64,000 nucleotides of DNA from a bacterium. Lineage in GTDB: Bacteria > Vulcanimicrobiota > Vulcanimicrobiia > Eremiobacterales > Eremiobacteraceae. Position 1 is the first letter of the stretch; the number at the start of each line of letters is the position of its first letter. Shown one piece after another: positions 39,534 to 48,575 of this stretch. A program made the translations under genes and the position numbers. Under the pieces are notes generated by a model that worked only from the letters and a program-made list of their open reading frames with translations, was not told where the DNA came from and did no database searches. The stretch covers positions 62,001-126,000 of the forward strand of contig CADDZI010000001.1 of the NCBI GenBank assembly GCA_902812405.1, in the 5' to 3' direction.

Positions 39534-40217
39534 ATGGCAGGCCACCCGGACGGACTGCGGCGGATCAAGATTGCGCCCTCGCTTCTCTCGGCGGATTTTG
39601 CACGCATCGCCCAGACGATCGCCACGCTGGAGACCGCCGGGGCTGACTACCTGCACCTCGACGTTATGGACGGCCGCTTCGTACCCAATATCACGTGGGG
39701 GCCGAAGATCATCGCCGACCTGAGGCCCTTAACCCGGCTGCCGTTCGACACCCACCTGATGATCGTCGAGCCGGAACGCTACGTCGGGGACTTCGCGCGA
39801 GCTGGCGCCGATATCATCACCGTCCACTGGGAAGCAACGGTGCACGCGCAGCGCCTGCTCAACCAGATCAAAGAGATGGGCATCCGAGCCGGTCTGTCTC
39901 TCAACCCGGCGACGCCGCTGTGCGTGCTCGAGGATATTCTCAGCGACGTGGACGTTTTGCTCATCATGAGCGTCAATCCGGGGTTCGGCGGGCAAAAGTA
40001 CATTCCGGGGTCGACCCGCAAGATCGCGGCGGCGCGTCGCCTGTTGGACGAGCGGGGCAGCGGCGCGGAACTGGAGGTTGACGGAGGCGTTCACCTCGAC
40101 AACCTGCGCGAGGTCGTCGAGGCCGGCGCGCAGACGATCGTCATGGGGGCGGGCATCTTCGCCGGCGGCGAGCCGGCTTTGGCGCTGGAACGCGCCCGCG
40201 CCGTGTGCAGCCGGTGA
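39534..40217 (+). CDS. rpe: Ribulose-phosphate 3-epimerase
   Basis: Interconverts ribulose 5-phosphate and xylulose 5-phosphate. The 227-residue TIM barrel has IAPSLLSADFARI, HLDVMDGRFVPNITWGP, THLMIVEPERY, VHWEAT (family form HxE), SVNPGFGGQKYIP and VDGGVHLDNL, which together give the His/Asp metal ligands. ATG 39534 was chosen because the upstream extension runs into the end of the PASTA gene. Its TGA overlaps the start of thiL (GTGA). Confidence 0.96.
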   Translation: MAGHPDGLRRIKIAPSLLSADFARIAQTIATLETAGADYLHLDVMDGRFVPNITWGPKIIADLRPLTRLPFDTHLMIVEPERYVGDFARAGADIITVHWEATVHAQRLLNQIKEMGIRAGLSLNPATPLCVLEDILSDVDVLLIMSVNPGFGGQKYIPGSTRKIAAARRLLDERGSGAELEVDGGVHLDNLREVVEAGAQTIVMGAGIFAGGEPALALERARAVCSR

Positions 40218-41305
40218 GCCCGCGCCTCACGGAAGACCGCTTCATCGAGCTTATCCGAGACGCCGTCGGACCCCCGCCACGCCGCATCCGCTGCGGCATC
40301 GGTGACGATGCGGCGGTGTGGAAGGTGCGCCGCTCGCGTTTATCGCTTGTGACGACCGACGCGCTCATCGACGGCGTGCACTTTATCGCCGATCGCACGT
40401 CGCCCGCGGCCCTGGGTCACAAGGCGCTCGCGGTCAGCCTGTCCGACATCGCGGCCATGGGAGGTGTGCCCAGTCTGGCGGTCATCGCGTTGGGGCTTGC
40501 CCGCAGGCCTGATGAAACGTGGACCCGCGACTTGTACGGCGGTATGGCGAAGCTGGCCGCGCGCTGTGCGTGCGCCATTGCCGGAGGAGATGTGGTCCGC
40601 TCGGGTACCCTTATGCTTGCCGTGACGGTTGTGGGCGAAGTACGGCGCAGTGACCTGCGGCTGCGCAGCGGGGCCAGGCCGGGGGATGTTCTGTGCGTCA
40701 CGGGGCCGCTGGGATTGGCTGCCGCCGGATTGCGCCTCGTGCGTGGCAATGCCGTGCCCGAGGGCACACCCTATGCGGCCGGCCTGCGGGCCGCCTACGA
40801 GACGCCCTGGCCGCGCCTGCGCGAAGGCGCCATGCTGGCCGCTTCGCGGGCAACCCACGCGCTGATGGACATCTCAGACGGTCTGTCGCTGGATGTCGCA
40901 CGTATGGCCGCCGCATCCGGTGTTGACGTCTGTTTGGATGCGGAGGCTCTGCGCGAAGCGATTCCGCCCCAGATCGCCCCCTTCGACGATGCTCTGGACC
41001 TCATGCTCCACGGCGGCGACGATTACGAACTCCTGGCCGCCGTGGATGGACGTGCCTATGCGCATCTGGCACGCCGCTTTGCGCGACGGTTTGGCCGCGA
41101 CCTGCGTGCGGTCGGACGCTGCGAACCTGGAACCGGGAACGTGTGGTGGGTGGAGGGTACGACGCGGACCTTACATGCGCCGCGCGGTTACGATCACCTG
41201 TTAGACGGCGCGAACGACTCTTCCGGAGCGCAGGCAGGACGTGCAGACACGCGCGGTGCGAACGGAACCACCGGTCTTCACGCGAACCGCCTGGAGATTG
41301 GGTAG
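40214..41305 (+). CDS. thiL: Thiamine-monophosphate kinase
   Basis: ATP-dependent conversion of thiamine monophosphate to thiamine pyrophosphate. The roughly 363-residue protein has [57 protein letters not shown] and [13 protein letters not shown], all family hallmarks. GTG 40214 overlaps the rpe stop; GTG 40205 is possible. The conserved domain ends near [16 protein letters not shown]. The last 34 codons are antisense to rpmB, and the tail-to-tail overlap is 105 bases. Confidence 0.93.
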   Translation: MSPRLTEDRFIELIRDAVGPPPRRIRCGIGDDAAVWKVRRSRLSLVTTDALIDGVHFIADRTSPAALGHKALAVSLSDIAAMGGVPSLAVIALGLARRPDETWTRDLYGGMAKLAARCACAIAGGDVVRSGTLMLAVTVVGEVRRSDLRLRSGARPGDVLCVTGPLGLAAAGLRLVRGNAVPEGTPYAAGLRAAYETPWPRLREGAMLAASRATHALMDISDGLSLDVARMAAASGVDVCLDAEALREAIPPQIAPFDDALDLMLHGGDDYELLAAVDGRAYAHLARRFARRFGRDLRAVGRCEPGTGNVWWVEGTTRTLHAPRGYDHLLDGANDSSGAQAGRADTRGANGTTGLHANRLEIG

Positions 41306-41392
41306 CCACCGGCGCCGCGTCTTGCGCATCGAGTGACTGACGTTATTGCCGGCGGCAGGCCCTTTGCCGCATACCTGACATCTCTTGGCCAT
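41201..41392 (-). CDS. rpmB: 50S ribosomal protein L28
   Basis: A 63-residue L28 of the zinc-binding form: [20 protein letters not shown], then [15 protein letters not shown] and [16 protein letters not shown], with two CxxC pairs. It starts at ATG 41392, diverging from fakA. The stop lies 105 bases inside the 3' end of the thiL frame on the other strand. rpmB next to the DAK-type kinase gene (fakA) is a common Bacillota neighbourhood. A longer upstream frame is not needed. Confidence 0.96.
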   Translation of the reverse strand: MAKRCQVCGKGPAAGNNVSHSMRKTRRRWLPNLQAVRVKTGGSVRTARVCTSCLRSGRVVRAV

Positions 41393-41487
41393 CGACGGGT
41401 TGACAACTCCGCAGGGAAGAACGGGCGAGAAAGCCGACAACTTCATATGGTAGCACAGCCTGCTGCTCAAGACAAGGGTCCGTCGGC

Positions 41488-43146
41488 ATGAGTGAAGGTG
41501 CGGAGCCAACTTCCGTCGCAGCCGGTGCCGCGCGTCCGCTGACGCGTTGTGACGGCATCGCCTTCGTTCGGTTTCTCGCCGCCGGCACGTACTTTCTGCG
41601 AGCCTACCGAAACGTCGTCAACGACCTCAACGTGTTTCCCGTCCCGGACGGGGACACGGGGACAAATATGCTGTGCACGGTTCGTCAGGCGCTACGCGCG
41701 GCACGTACGGCCCGCAGTCGGGATTTATCCGTCGTTGCGGCAGCCGCCGCAAACGGCTCCCTGATGGGCGCGCGCGGCAACTCGGGCGTCATCATCTCGC
41801 AAATGTTTCGCGGCTTCGCGCACGCCGTGCGCCACCGGCAGGCGATCGAAACCCGGGACCTGGCGGCGGCCATGCATGAGGCGGTGCACGCGGCACGGCA
41901 GGCACTCGTCACACCGGTCGAGGGGACGATGCTGTCCGTCGCCTCGGCGGCGGCGCAGGCGGCGTTTAAGGCCGCGCTGGACGAGCCCGACTTTTTGGCC
42001 GTCCTGCACGATGTCGTCAACGCCGCACATGCGGCCCTGGAGAAGACGCCCGACCAATTGCCTGTGCTGAAGGAGGCGGATGTCGTCGATGCCGGGGGTC
42101 AAGGCTTCGTGTATTTCATGGAGGGGGCCGTCCGCATGCTGCCCGGCAGAGCGCCGTACCGCACGGCCTTTCCCCGTCGCCCCTTGCGGCGCGCCACATT
42201 CACGCGGCGTCAGAGGGTTGACCTACATCGCTACTGCACGGAGTTTGTCCTCACCGGCGAGCGCGTCTCGTCCTCGGAGCTTCGCCGGCAACTGGCCGAA
42301 CAAGGCGATTCACTCATCGTGGCCGGCGACCGGCGGGCTTTGCGCGTGCACATCCACACCGACGACCCAGAGCGTATCCTCGGCCTGGCACGGCATGCAG
42401 GTGACGTCTCGCGGGTTAAGGTCGACGACATGCGCGAACAGCACCGCATGCTCGTCGTCGCCGGCGAGATGCGTCCACGCGGTATCGTCTGCGTCGTGCC
42501 GGGCGAGGGCTTTGCGAGGATCTGCAGGGAACTTGGAGCCGACGTCACCGTCCGAGGCGGACCTCACGCCAACCCTGCCGTCGGGGACCTGCTCACCGCC
42601 GTGAACAGCGTTTTGGCGCAAACAGTCTACCTGCTGCCGAACGATGCCAACACGGTCGCGACCGCCCGCCAGGTGCCGCCTCCGCCCGACCGGAGGGTGG
42701 TCGTGCTGCCGACGCGCACGATCGCCGAAGGTATCGCCGCACTGTTTGCGCTGCTCGAGGCGCCCGCGGAGGACACGGTTGACCCCGCACGCCTGCTGCG
42801 GACGTCACTTGCGGGCAGCGGGGAGATCTTCCGCGCCGGACGTGCAAGCCGCGTGGGAGGCATCGCAGTGCGCCGGGGAGAGCTCGTCGGCTCGTTTTTG
42901 GCCGCCGGTGCCGAGCAGCCCCGTCTCCTGTACGGCCGGGACGCGGCGGCCATTGCTGCCGCCATCCTGCGTGCGGCGGGCGAGAGCGAGGTCACATTGG
43001 CCACGCTCTACTACGGCGTGTCGCGCTCGCGCCGCGACGCGGAGGCGGTCGCCGAACGCTTGCGCAATCTCTTCCCCAGGCTGACCGTCGAAGTGTACTA
43101 CGGCGGTCAAGACGCTACGGAGTACGTACTATCCCTTGAGCGATGA
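41488..43146 (+). CDS. fakA: Fatty acid kinase, FakA (DAK-type) subunit
   Basis: Phosphorylates FakB-bound fatty acids for entry into phospholipid synthesis. The 552-residue protein begins with a DhaL-like kinase domain ([64 protein letters not shown]), followed by the FakA-specific middle ([24 protein letters not shown]) and a C-terminal DegV-like region. It is coupled by an 11-base overlap to plsX and is followed by a DegV gene, so the whole fatty-acid incorporation module lies together. The start shown, ATG 41488, fits the family. Confidence 0.93.
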   Translation: MSEGAEPTSVAAGAARPLTRCDGIAFVRFLAAGTYFLRAYRNVVNDLNVFPVPDGDTGTNMLCTVRQALRAARTARSRDLSVVAAAAANGSLMGARGNSGVIISQMFRGFAHAVRHRQAIETRDLAAAMHEAVHAARQALVTPVEGTMLSVASAAAQAAFKAALDEPDFLAVLHDVVNAAHAALEKTPDQLPVLKEADVVDAGGQGFVYFMEGAVRMLPGRAPYRTAFPRRPLRRATFTRRQRVDLHRYCTEFVLTGERVSSSELRRQLAEQGDSLIVAGDRRALRVHIHTDDPERILGLARHAGDVSRVKVDDMREQHRMLVVAGEMRPRGIVCVVPGEGFARICRELGADVTVRGGPHANPAVGDLLTAVNSVLAQTVYLLPNDANTVATARQVPPPPDRRVVVLPTRTIAEGIAALFALLEAPAEDTVDPARLLRTSLAGSGEIFRAGRASRVGGIAVRRGELVGSFLAAGAEQPRLLYGRDAAAIAAAILRAAGESEVTLATLYYGVSRSRRDAEAVAERLRNLFPRLTVEVYYGGQDATEYVLSLER

Positions 43147-44185
43147 GAGATCAGGCCGTGGCATCCGCGTCGCCATCGACGCGATGGGCGGCGACCATGC
43201 CCCCGAGCAGATCGTGGTGGGCGCCGTACGTGCCGCGCGGGAGCTGGCGTGCGACATCGTTCTGGTCGGCGACGAGAGCCGGGTTCGTTCCTTGGCGGAG
43301 GCGGCGGGCGAACTCCCCGCCGGTCTGAGCATTGTGCATGCCGAGGATGCGGTGGCGATGGATGAATCGCCGGCAGCTGCCGTGCGGCGCGGGGCGGCGA
43401 CGTCCATGGGGGTCATGATCGACCTGGTACGCGCGGGAAGCGCCCATGCCGCTTTTAGCGCCGGCAACAGCGGCGCGCTCCTGGCGCTGGCGACCGTTCG
43501 CCTGCGCACGCTGCCCGGCATCGCCCGCCCCGCGATCGCGACGGTCTGGCCGGCCCGCGCCGGTCCGATGCTCTTGTTGGATGCAGGCGCGAACGTGGAC
43601 TGCAAGCCGGAATGGCTGGTTCAATTCGGCATCATGGGCAGCGCGTACGCACGCGGCGTCTTGGGCATCGAGAACCCCGGGGTCGGCCTGCTCTCGGTCG
43701 GGGAAGAAGAAGGGAAGGGCAATGCCCTGACCGAGGCCGCATACGAGCTGCTGAAATCGGCGCCCGTCCGCTTCATCGGCAACGTCGAAGGCCGCGACCT
43801 GTTGCTCAACCGTGCGGACGTCGTCGTCTGTGACGGTTTCGTCGGCAACGTGGCGCTCAAGCTGGCCGAATCCGCGGGCGAGTACTTCTTCGGCGTCCTG
43901 CTCGCCCAAGCGTCGTCCAGCTTGCGCGGCAAGCTCGGTTTGGCGATTCTGCGACCCGCTCTGCGCGCCGTACGCCGGCGCTTCGACCACCGGGAGTATG
44001 GCGGTGCACCCCTTCTGGGGTTGCGCGGGCTGTGCCTGGTCGGTCACGGACGTGCCGACGCCCGGACCGTCGTCAGCGCGTGCCGCAGCGCGGTGCGCGC
44101 CGTTGTGCAGGACGTCGTGGGCCGCATCGCCCGGCTGGCCGCTCCGCCCGAAACGGGCGAGGCGGCGGGAAGGCCGTCCGCATGA
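43136..44185 (+). CDS. plsX: Phosphate acyltransferase PlsX
   Basis: Interconverts acyl-ACP and acyl-phosphate for glycerol-3-phosphate acylation. The 349-residue protein shows VAIDAMGGDHAPEQIVVGA, SAGNSGALLA, LLDAGANVDCKPEWLVQF, GLLSVGEEEGKGN and VVCDGFVGNVALKLAE. The best in-frame start is TTG 43136, inside the end of fakA. Its stop overlaps the ATG of the DegV gene (ATGA). plsY was not seen in the window. Confidence 0.95.
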   Translation: MSDERSGRGIRVAIDAMGGDHAPEQIVVGAVRAARELACDIVLVGDESRVRSLAEAAGELPAGLSIVHAEDAVAMDESPAAAVRRGAATSMGVMIDLVRAGSAHAAFSAGNSGALLALATVRLRTLPGIARPAIATVWPARAGPMLLLDAGANVDCKPEWLVQFGIMGSAYARGVLGIENPGVGLLSVGEEEGKGNALTEAAYELLKSAPVRFIGNVEGRDLLLNRADVVVCDGFVGNVALKLAESAGEYFFGVLLAQASSSLRGKLGLAILRPALRAVRRRFDHREYGGAPLLGLRGLCLVGHGRADARTVVSACRSAVRAVVQDVVGRIARLAAPPETGEAAGRPSA

Positions 44186-45024
44186 GCCGGGTCGCGATCG
44201 TGACGGATTCGACGGCCGATCTGGGAGATCTCGCCGCGGCGTCGGACATCACAGTCGTCCCGTTGACTGTTTCCTTTGGCACGCGCACCTACCGCGACGG
44301 CGTCGACCTAACCCACGAAGCATTCTACCGTCTGCTGAGCAGCGAGCCGACCATGCCGGTCACGGCACAACCCTCCCCGAGTGCCTTCGCCGACGTCTAC
44401 CGCCGCTTGTTCGCGGACGGGGCGCCGGCGATCGTCTCGCTGCACCTGTCGGCGGCCTTGTCGGGAACATACGGCGCCGCGCTCCAGGCCGCGCGTGAGG
44501 TGGATCCGCAGCGTATCGCCGTGCTGGACACGCGCAGCGTCTCGCTCGGCTTGGGACTGCTGGCATTGCAGGCTGCACGCGACGCGGCCGCGGGCGTTGC
44601 CCCCGAGACGATCGTCGAGCGCATTCGCGAAGCCGGCCGACGCGTGGAATTGTATGCGGCCATCCCGAACCTCGCGTTTTTAGCACGTGGCGGCCGGATC
44701 GGTCGGCTGGAAGGCTTGGTGGGGAACGTCTTGCAGATCGTTCCGGTCGCGACCTTGCGCGATGGTGTCGTTGAACTGTACGCCAGGGTGCGTACGGTGA
44801 GCCGCGCCCTCGAGCGCTTGGTGGAGATTGCGCGATCGCGTCTTACAGGCGTGACCGGGGCTCGCATCGCCGTCCTGCACAGCGCCGCCGAAGACCGGGC
44901 CCGGGAGCTGGCGGCCGCACTGCAGGAAACCCTGCGGCCTGCGGAGCTCGTCATGAGTTGGGTGGGGCCGACGGTCGGCGCGCATGCCGGTCCGGGAGCG
45001 GTCGGCGTCGTGTTCATCCCATGA
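44182..45024 (+). CDS. DegV family fatty-acid-binding protein (FakB-type)
   Basis: A 280-residue DegV protein that binds a single fatty acid and presents it to FakA. Seen: VAIVTDSTADLGD, PLTVSFGTRTYRDGVDL, TAQPSPSAFADVY, SLHLSAALSGTYGAALQAA, and the C-terminal VGAHAGPGAVGVVF with the conserved His. Context (fakA and plsX immediately upstream, ATGA coupling) supports the FakB role. The lipid preference cannot be read from sequence. Confidence 0.92.
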   Translation: MSRVAIVTDSTADLGDLAAASDITVVPLTVSFGTRTYRDGVDLTHEAFYRLLSSEPTMPVTAQPSPSAFADVYRRLFADGAPAIVSLHLSAALSGTYGAALQAAREVDPQRIAVLDTRSVSLGLGLLALQAARDAAAGVAPETIVERIREAGRRVELYAAIPNLAFLARGGRIGRLEGLVGNVLQIVPVATLRDGVVELYARVRTVSRALERLVEIARSRLTGVTGARIAVLHSAAEDRARELAAALQETLRPAELVMSWVGPTVGAHAGPGAVGVVFIP

Positions 45025-46217
45025 TGCGTGCTGCGCCGCCGGCCGGCGTCGCGCCGGCGTGGACCGCGCAGACGAGCGACAATGGCGTGGGTGTGTACGT
45101 TCACCTGCCGTTTTGCGATCGCATCTGTCCGTATTGCGACTTTGCGGTCGTGCCCTACGAATCGCAGTTTGCGCGACGCTACGTGGATGCCGTGCTCCGC
45201 GAGCTGGCCGCGACGACGCCCCGGCCCGTGCAGACGATCTATCTTGGCGGCGGCACGCCGTCTCTTCTCGGCACGGCGATCGCAACGCTGCTGACCGCCA
45301 TTTTCGACCACACCGGCGTGGCGCCCGGATCGATCGAATGCACGCTCGAGGCCAATCCGGCCCGCAACGCCGAGCACCTGGCGGCCTGGCGCGCGGCCGG
45401 TGTGAACCGGCTGTCTGTCGGCGTGCAATCCTTCAACGACGCTGAACTGCACCGGCTAGGCCGCAACCATGACGCAGCGACTGCGGCCGCATTCGTGAGA
45501 CGGGCGCGGGATGCGGGCTTCACGAACATCGGCATTGACATCATGGCCGGCATACCTGGGCAAACCCCGTCGACGCTTTCCCGGTCGCTCGAAACCGCCT
45601 GCGAGCTTGGTGTACCCCACATCTCCCTCTACGCCCTGACGGTCGAAACCGGGACGCCCTATGCGCTGTGGCGCGATCGAGCTCCGGCTGCGTTTCCGGG
45701 TGAGGATGCCGTTGCAGCAATGTTGGAAGATGGCGCCGCACGGCTCGCGGCGGTCGGGCTTCGGCAGTACGAGATTTCCAACTTCGCGCGTCCGGGTTTT
45801 GCCTGTGCGCACAACATCGGCTACTGGCGTCAACGCGATTGCATCGGTCTGGGGGTGTCAGCCGCCGGCTACGAAGCCGGCCGGCGCTACCGCAACGTCC
45901 GATCGACGTTGGAGTATTGTCGCCGCATGGAACGTGGCGAGAGCCCTCGTCAGAGCATCGAGGAGCTGCCGTGGCCGGCTCGGGTGGGGGAGGCGGCCAT
46001 CCTGGCCCTTCGCATGGTGGACGGCATCGATAACGAGTCCTTTCGGGCACGGTTTGGCCTCGATCCACGCCGGGTTTTTGCCCGCGCAATCGAAAGATGC
46101 GCGGCTGCCGGCCTTCTCGAAGCGGACACAGCGGGAATCCGGCTGACGCCTGGCGGACGATTGCTGGCCAATGTTGTGTGCGTGGAATTTCTCGAGCCGG
46201 AGCTGGCACCGGCGTAA
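45021..46217 (+). CDS. hemW: HemW-like radical SAM protein
   Basis: A 398-residue radical SAM protein of the HemW/oxygen-independent coproporphyrinogen oxidase-like group. The cluster motif is HLPFCDRICPYCDF (CxxxCxxC), followed by YLGGGTPSLL, ECTLEANP, NRLSVGVQSFND and GIPGQTPSTL. HemW proteins are heme chaperones rather than HemN oxidases. The HemN-specific N-terminal extension and extra Cys are absent. The start ATG 45021 overlaps the DegV stop. In many genomes hemW precedes hrcA-dnaK; here it precedes the PIN/TRAM gene. Confidence 0.92.
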   Translation: MMRAAPPAGVAPAWTAQTSDNGVGVYVHLPFCDRICPYCDFAVVPYESQFARRYVDAVLRELAATTPRPVQTIYLGGGTPSLLGTAIATLLTAIFDHTGVAPGSIECTLEANPARNAEHLAAWRAAGVNRLSVGVQSFNDAELHRLGRNHDAATAAAFVRRARDAGFTNIGIDIMAGIPGQTPSTLSRSLETACELGVPHISLYALTVETGTPYALWRDRAPAAFPGEDAVAAMLEDGAARLAAVGLRQYEISNFARPGFACAHNIGYWRQRDCIGLGVSAAGYEAGRRYRNVRSTLEYCRRMERGESPRQSIEELPWPARVGEAAILALRMVDGIDNESFRARFGLDPRRVFARAIERCAAAGLLEADTAGIRLTPGGRLLANVVCVEFLEPELAPA

Positions 46218-46232
46218 GCGGGGCTGAAAACC

Positions 46233-47282
46233 GTGCGCCTGCTCTTTCGCCTCATCTTCGCCTGCCTGCTGGGTCTGGTAGGCTTGCTCGCCGGCCACGA
46301 GCTTGCGCGCAGCCTGGGGTGGACCTCGGCGGCCGCTCTGCAGGGGGATGCACGCCTGGTGGGGTTGCCGGCTTTTGGCATGCTCCTCGGCGTGGCCGTC
46401 TCACCTCTGGCCGCGCGCGGGTTTGAACGGATGGTCAGCCGCATCGAAGATGCCGTTGCACGCCACAATCCGGCCGAAGCCCTCTCCGGCGCGATCGGCC
46501 TTGTCGTTGGCCTCGTCGTTGCCTTCTTCGTGCGCGACGTCTTCACGTCGTTCTCGCAGGTGCCGCGTTTCGGCCCCCTCCTGTCGTTCATCATCTACTC
46601 ATTCATCACGTTGTTCTTTGGCTACGTCGGCATCCGCGTCGGTTTACGCCAGCGCTTGACGTGGTGGTCCCGCGGCGCCGCCTACCACGGCGAATCGCCT
46701 CCCAAGCTCCTCGACACCTCGGTGATCGTCGACGGGCGGATCGTCGAGATCGCGCAAACCGGATTTTTGGATGGCCGCGTCTTGGTGCCGCGCTGTGTTC
46801 TGCGCGAACTGCAAATGATTGCGGATTCCGCAGATCCTGTCAAGCGCAGCCGCGGGCGGCGCGGTCTGGAAGTCTTAAGCACGTTGCGCGACGTCGTGCC
46901 GCACTTTGAGGTCTGCGACCTCGACACGCCGGAACCCGATGTGGACGGCAAGTTGATTGCTCTGGCCGGCACCTTGGGAGCGCAGATTCTCACCAACGAC
47001 TACAATCTCAACCGGGTGGCGAAGGTCCAGGGCGTGCGCGTCCTCAACATTAACGAACTCGCCACCGCGCTCAAGCCCGCCGTCTTGCCGGGTGAGGAGA
47101 TGACGGTCGCCGTCATGAAGGAGGGCAAGGAACCGCACCAGGGCGTCGCCTACCTGGACGATGGGACCATGGTGGTGGTCGAGAATGCGCGCCGCCTGGT
47201 CGGCCAACAGCTTGACGTCGTCGTCACGTCCGTGTTGCAGACGGCCGCCGGCCGTATGATCTTTGCGAAACCCAAAGGCTGA
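46233..47282 (+). CDS. Membrane PIN/TRAM-domain protein (YacL-like)
   Basis: A 349-residue protein with several N-terminal membrane helices (about residues 3-25, 45-60, 83-103 and 115-135), a PIN nuclease-like domain (KLLDTSVIVDGRIVEIAQTG, VLRELQMIADS, ILTNDYNLNRVA) and a C-terminal TRAM domain (GEEMTVAVMKEGKEPHQGVAYLDDGTM in two blocks, VVVTSVLQTAAGRMIFA). This architecture is conserved as YacL in Bacillota and actinobacteria, next to ispD, as here. RNA binding or cleavage at the membrane is inferred. The start is GTG 46233. Confidence 0.93.
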   Translation: MRLLFRLIFACLLGLVGLLAGHELARSLGWTSAAALQGDARLVGLPAFGMLLGVAVSPLAARGFERMVSRIEDAVARHNPAEALSGAIGLVVGLVVAFFVRDVFTSFSQVPRFGPLLSFIIYSFITLFFGYVGIRVGLRQRLTWWSRGAAYHGESPPKLLDTSVIVDGRIVEIAQTGFLDGRVLVPRCVLRELQMIADSADPVKRSRGRRGLEVLSTLRDVVPHFEVCDLDTPEPDVDGKLIALAGTLGAQILTNDYNLNRVAKVQGVRVLNINELATALKPAVLPGEEMTVAVMKEGKEPHQGVAYLDDGTMVVVENARRLVGQQLDVVVTSVLQTAAGRMIFAKPKG

Positions 47283-48021
47283 GGCTCACGACGTCCGCCT
47301 GCCGGAACCGCCTCCCGTCGTCTGTGCGGTTGTGGCGGCCGCCGGTCAGGGTGCGCGCTTCGGCCAGCCCAAGCAGCTCATCGAACTGGCCGGCAAACCG
47401 CTCGCGGCGTGGTCTCTGGAGCTCTTCGCGCGTGCGACGGAGGTTGCGTGGGTGGTTGTGACCTGCGACCCGCGTCAGAGATCGGCTTTTGAGCGCCTCG
47501 CGTCGGACATCCTGGGGCCGAAGCTGCACGCGATCGTCGACGGCGGCGCGCGCCGACAAGATTCGGTCTACGCGGCCGTGCGCGCGATCCGCGTGCCGGC
47601 GGACATCGTCGTCATCCACGACGGCGCCCGTCCGTTTGCCGGGCGCTCCTTGCTGCGGGCGGTTATTGCCAAAGCGTGCCAGAGTGGCGCGGCCATCGCC
47701 GCCGTACCGGTGACGGATACGATCAAGCAGGCGACAGAGTCGGGGAGCGTCCTGGCAACCGTACCACGCGAGCGGCTGTGGGCGGCGCAAACACCCCAGG
47801 CGTTCGCCCTTGCGACGCTTCTCGAAGCCCACCGCAAGGCCGAGCGCGAGGGATATTTGGCCACCGACGATGCGGAGTTGGTGGAACGGCTGGGTACGGC
47901 GAATGTCGGCATCGTCGAGGCCTCGTACGACAACCTCAAGATTACGACGCCCGAGGACGTGGTGGTCGCCGAGCGCATCGCGGCGGTGCGCCGCACAGGG
48001 CCGGAGAGGTACGGCGGATGA
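47263..48021 (+). CDS. ispD: 2-C-methyl-D-erythritol 4-phosphate cytidylyltransferase
   Basis: MEP-pathway enzyme joining CTP and methylerythritol phosphate. The 252-residue protein has VVAAAGQGARFGQPKQLIEL, VDGGARRQDSVYAAVRAI, IHDGARPF, VPVTDTIKQ, AAQTPQAF and TDDAELVE. The best start is TTG 47263, overlapping the PIN/TRAM gene by 20 bases. The consensus begins about 15 residues later, so a shorter form is possible. ispF follows after 35 bases. Confidence 0.95.
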   Translation: MRNPKAEAHDVRLPEPPPVVCAVVAAAGQGARFGQPKQLIELAGKPLAAWSLELFARATEVAWVVVTCDPRQRSAFERLASDILGPKLHAIVDGGARRQDSVYAAVRAIRVPADIVVIHDGARPFAGRSLLRAVIAKACQSGAAIAAVPVTDTIKQATESGSVLATVPRERLWAAQTPQAFALATLLEAHRKAEREGYLATDDAELVERLGTANVGIVEASYDNLKITTPEDVVVAERIAAVRRTGPERYGG

Positions 48022-48056
48022 CGAATGCTCCAAGGCAGGCGCGCCCGTGAGGGTAG

Positions 48057-48575
48057 ATGAGAATCGGCTTTGGATTTGACGCCCATCGCCTCGTAGAAGG
48101 CAGGCCGCTCGTGCTTGCCGGATGCCGGATTCCCTTTCCGCGCGGGCTGGAGGGCCACTCGGACGCCGATGTCGCCGCCCATGCCGTCATCGATGCCGTC
48201 TTGGGGGCCGCGGCGCTGGGCGATTGCGGCTCGATGTTTCCGGCAAGCGACCCGCGTTATGCCGCTGCGGATAGTCTGGATTTGCTGCGGCAGGCGGTGA
48301 GGGCCGTGCGGGTAGCTGGTTTTGCCCCGTCTCAGGTGGACTGCACGATCGTTGCCGAGGAACCCGCGCTTGCCCCGCACGTGCCGGCCATGCGTCGCAA
48401 CTTGGCCGAGGCGTGCGGCATCCGGCTTGAAGAGTGCACGGTCAAAGCCAAGCACACCGAGGGCATGGGCTTTACCGGCGAAGGCGTGGGCATGGCGGCG
48501 TTTGCGGTTGCGGTCATCGAACCGTCGACCGCCGGCCCTCGCCGGCCGGCGGACGGGGCAGGCTTCCTGTCATGA
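48057..48575 (+). CDS. ispF: 2-C-methyl-D-erythritol 2,4-cyclodiphosphate synthase
   Basis: The following MEP-pathway step, a 172-residue zinc enzyme. Seen: RIGFGFDAHRLVEGRPLVLA, PFPRGLEGHSDADVAAHAVIDA (metal ligands Asp, His and His in two blocks), LGDCGSMFP and KAKHTEGMGFTGEGVG. It is separate from ispD, whereas some bacteria fuse the two. Its TGA overlaps the gltX start (ATGA). Confidence 0.96.
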   Translation: MRIGFGFDAHRLVEGRPLVLAGCRIPFPRGLEGHSDADVAAHAVIDAVLGAAALGDCGSMFPASDPRYAAADSLDLLRQAVRAVRVAGFAPSQVDCTIVAEEPALAPHVPAMRRNLAEACGIRLEECTVKAKHTEGMGFTGEGVGMAAFAVAVIEPSTAGPRRPADGAGFLS

